This document shows positions 18,509 to 20,137 of a stretch of 20,137 nt of DNA, piece by piece. The translations under genes and the position numbers were made by a program. The stretch covers positions 1-20,137 of the forward strand of contig JADGJG010000432.1 of NCBI GenBank assembly GCA_027596195.1. The letters are read 5' to 3'. Each line of letters begins with the position of its first letter. The stretch's first letter is position 1. Under the pieces are notes generated by a model. That model worked only from the letters and a program-made list of their open reading frames with translations, was not told the origin of the DNA and did not search any database. This DNA is from Podochytrium sp. JEL0797 (lineage: Eukaryota; Chytridiomycota; Chytridiomycetes; Chytridiales; Chytriomycetaceae).

Positions 18509-19823
18509 TCAAAGTCACGAAAATAAGCAGCAATACGTTTTGTTTTCAACTTGGCTTTAAAGAGGTCAATTTTGTTCCTGAACAAGATCAAAGATGTCTT
18601 TTTGAACATTGGGTGATTGCAGATGGACCCAAACAGATTGAATGAATCCATAACTAATCAGAAAAAGAGGGTGGTGAGGATGCGGTGAGTTGGGGGGGGA
18701 AAACTTTACTTCGGTTTGTCATGTCATCTTCCATCGCGAATTGGTCAAACGCGCTAATAGCCACTACAAACACAATTGCTTGTACTTTCTCGAACATGAA
18801 GGCCCATTTTCGACGTTGCCCACGCTGTCCACCCACATCAAAGACCCGGAAGAGCGACGCGTTGAATGGGAATGCCAATTCGGTAATATTCATGGTTACT
18901 TCTCGAACATGAAGTATGTCTTGCTTGGTGGGGAGATAGAATGGCTGATGTATTCGTTCGATGTTATTCAGAAAGCTAAAATTATGCGGGATGAGTGAAA
19001 AAAAAATTAGAAAAAAAAACATACTATGCACAAGAATCCATCAAATGAAACTCGCTGCCTCTGGAAAAGCAGTATTGAATGCCTTTATCCTCCCAGATTG
19101 ATTTGACTGCATCCAACACGATCGCTGGAGTCGGGTTGCCAAACCCATAATCAAGCTTGAAATCCACCATTGCCAAGAATTTGGCAGCAAACGGCGCATT
19201 CCCCATTTGACCGTCTTTTCCACCCACGCGAGTGTACTGGAGCGCGGCATATTTGCATGCGGGATCTTCAATCCCCTTGACGGCCCTCTTGAGAGTCACA
19301 CGCTGAAGTGAAGAATGGGGTGAATCTTCCCCCTGTAGTGGAATTGTTGCATTGCGTGGGCGATAAATCCCATCAGGCGTTGAATCTCCTGAACTCCCAA
19401 CAGCGCTGAAAATGTCTTCTGTGCTTCCTGCAAACAGCGTCCAATCAGACCAAAAACACGCTGGATCCCAATCGTACGGAATCTGAAGCGAGTCCATTGC
19501 CTCTGTCAAGTCCTTGATGCAGGTGGAAGCATTTTTCAACGCCAGACCCCTGAAGCGAACGAGTTCTTCGTGGGACAACTCAGCCCCGTATAGGAACTGT
19601 ATCTGCTTCAGGATAGTTGATTTGCCTGTTTCTGCAGCGCCTGCGATGTAGTAATTTTTGAGATCGCCAACTTAAAATTGCCGGACGTACCGAGCAACAG
19701 CAACTTGACTTCGGTCTTGCGTTCCTTTTGCCTCTTGACCCGTTCTTCTTGAAGTTGGCAATCAATATTCCTGCTTTCCTGTTTAGGAGACGCGACTTTT
19801 GGGCTCGAGGAGCAGCCACCCAT
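18196..19823 (-). CDS. heterotrimeric G-protein alpha subunit, divergent
   Basis: Five exons: 19823-19691, 19640-19025, 18975-18710, 18653-18507 and 18386-18196. The introns (50, 49, 56 and 120 nt) all join in frame to give 450 aa. The N-terminus 'MGGCSSS' fits myristoylation at Gly2 and palmitoylation at Cys4, so the protein should sit on the plasma membrane and relay receptor signals. G1 is 'GAAETGKST' (45-53), G2 has the catalytic-type Arg274 and Thr277 in 'DILHVREVTMNI', G3 is 'DVGGQR' (296-301) with catalytic Gln300, and G4 is 'NKID' (365-368). G5 is 'VFAM' (420-423) where 'TCAT' is usual. The P-loop position equal to Ras Gly12 is Ala47. The helical domain is about 90 residues longer than in a typical 350-aa Galpha (insert about 110-195). 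The C-terminus, which contacts receptors, ends 'NMKSSSFL', unlike the main classes. The fourth intron contains a long microsatellite. Confidence 0.95.
18421..18506. repeat. (CA)n/(GT)n microsatellite at a splice donor
   Basis: An uninterrupted (AC)38 run covers 18431-18506, preceded by a shorter imperfect CA run to 18421. On the Galpha coding strand it is (GT)38, and its first GT (18506-18505) is the donor dinucleotide of intron 4. Another short CA run lies near 18403-18411, next to the acceptor end of the same 120-nt intron. Confidence 0.97.
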
Positions 19824-19920
19824 TCTTGTGGAAATCTTACTAATAAAAACGGTGCGAAATGCGATGAAGTTGACTGATCGACGTCCGATCACTTAACCTC
19901 CGGTATTTCAAAATAGTATT

Positions 19921-19939
19921 CCCCCTTTCAAAAAGGGGG
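19921..19939. repeat. perfect 8-bp inverted repeat (hairpin 1)
   Basis: CCCCCTTT at 19921-19928 and AAAGGGGG at 19932-19939 are reverse complements around a 3-nt loop. It lies about 100 bp upstream of the Galpha start codon. Confidence 0.85.
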
Positions 19940-19945
19940 GCCACA

Positions 19946-19997
19946 GAAAAAGGTGAGGTGAGGAAAAAATTTTCGCGCTCCTCACCTCACCTTTTTC
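19946..19997. repeat. perfect 19-bp inverted repeat (hairpin 2), with a further partial copy
   Basis: The 19 bases at 19946-19964 (gaaaaaggtgaggtgagga) are the exact reverse complement of 19979-19997, around a 14-nt loop that is AT-rich then GC-rich. A related direct copy, GAAAAAGGTGAGGA, follows at 20011-20024. All copies carry the unit GGTGAGG/CCTCACC. The element lies midway between the divergent starts of Galpha (19823, minus) and the gene at 20074 (plus). It may be a regulatory site, a small foldback element or a transcript hairpin; the sequence alone does not decide. Confidence 0.9.
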
Positions 19998-20073
19998 GAG
20001 GCCTGGGATCGAAAAAGGTGAGGAAAATCAAAAAATCTTTCGACACAACAAAATCGAGGTGTGAGGTTTTCCA

Positions 20074-20137
20074 ATGCCAACCCAAACCACCGCCACAGCC
20101 GCCGCAGCCCATCTGCCACCACCAGGGCGTATTGCCA
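20074..20137 (+). CDS. start of a divergent gene, cut by the window edge
   Basis: An ATG at 20074 opens a frame that stays open to the end of the window (21 codons plus one base). It begins 'MPTQTTATAAAAHLPPPGRI', a low-complexity, Ala/Thr/Pro-rich start typical of many fungal N-termini. No function can be assigned. Its position 250 bp from the Galpha start suggests a shared divergent promoter. It may equally be a chance open frame. Confidence 0.4.
   Translation, partial: MPTQTTATAAAAHLPPPGRIA

Noticed and set aside
18415..18651. A Val-Cys repeat protein
   Set aside because: It is read-through of Galpha exon 4 into the (GT)38 intron. The exon boundary and the following exon match Galpha proteins.

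Overview
This window looks like a compact nuclear segment of an early-diverging, probably zoosporic (chytrid-like) fungus. The basis is mixed. Seen in the sequence: GT-AG introns of 46-120 nt in most genes, intergenic gaps often under 250 bp, an intron-containing tRNA-Tyr, and a 'DPRVDPS'-style ankyrin protein. From knowledge of the groups: a class-C (GABA-B-like) receptor together with a G-protein alpha subunit, and a threonine aspartase that is uncommon in Dikarya, also point that way. The species cannot be named from the sequence.

Layout. (1) 1-827 (+): 3' part of an NMT1/THI5-like (SsuA/ThiY-type) protein gene. (2) 1237-3023 (+): an armadillo-like/MYND zinc-finger gene with four reading-frame breaks and one in-frame stop. 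(3) 3072-4075 (+): a three-exon sterol desaturase/fatty acid hydroxylase. (4) 4140-5564 (-): an F-box-like/ankyrin-repeat protein. (5) 5624-6459 (-): a two-exon TLC-domain membrane protein just 60 bp upstream of the ankyrin gene. (6) 6460-7350 holds no recognisable gene; then tRNA-Tyr(GTA) at 7351-7433 (-). (7) 7549-9858 (-): a decayed class-C GPCR, with ligand-binding domain and seven-TM domain both identifiable but broken many times. (8) 10041-11504 (-): a Ser-rich, mostly disordered protein with a short coiled coil, divergent across about 86 bp from (9) threonine aspartase 1 at 11591-13060 (+). (10) 13124-13272 (-): a possible orphan membrane-protein exon. (11) 13417-14036 (+): an internally deleted MFS pseudogene just upstream of (12) a six-exon DHA2-type MFS transporter at 14476-16533 (+). 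(13) 16719-17980 (-): a Wss1/SPRTN-like WLM metalloprotease with two RanBP2 zinc fingers. (14) 18196-19823 (-): a five-exon G-protein alpha subunit with unusual G-box residues, an enlarged helical domain and a (GT)38 microsatellite that begins at a splice donor. (15) 19921-20023: paired perfect hairpins in a short divergent promoter region. (16) 20074-20137 (+): the apparent start of another gene.

The genes do not form a pathway. Two themes stand out. First, signalling: a Galpha with altered nucleotide-binding motifs and a broken class-C receptor lie about 8 kb apart on the same strand. Second, gene decay: three of about twelve protein genes are disrupted, and each has a stop replacing a residue that its family or its intact neighbour conserves. 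Several frame breaks fall in short homopolymers, so part of the damage could be consensus indel error. The nonsense codons and the internal deletion are harder to explain that way.
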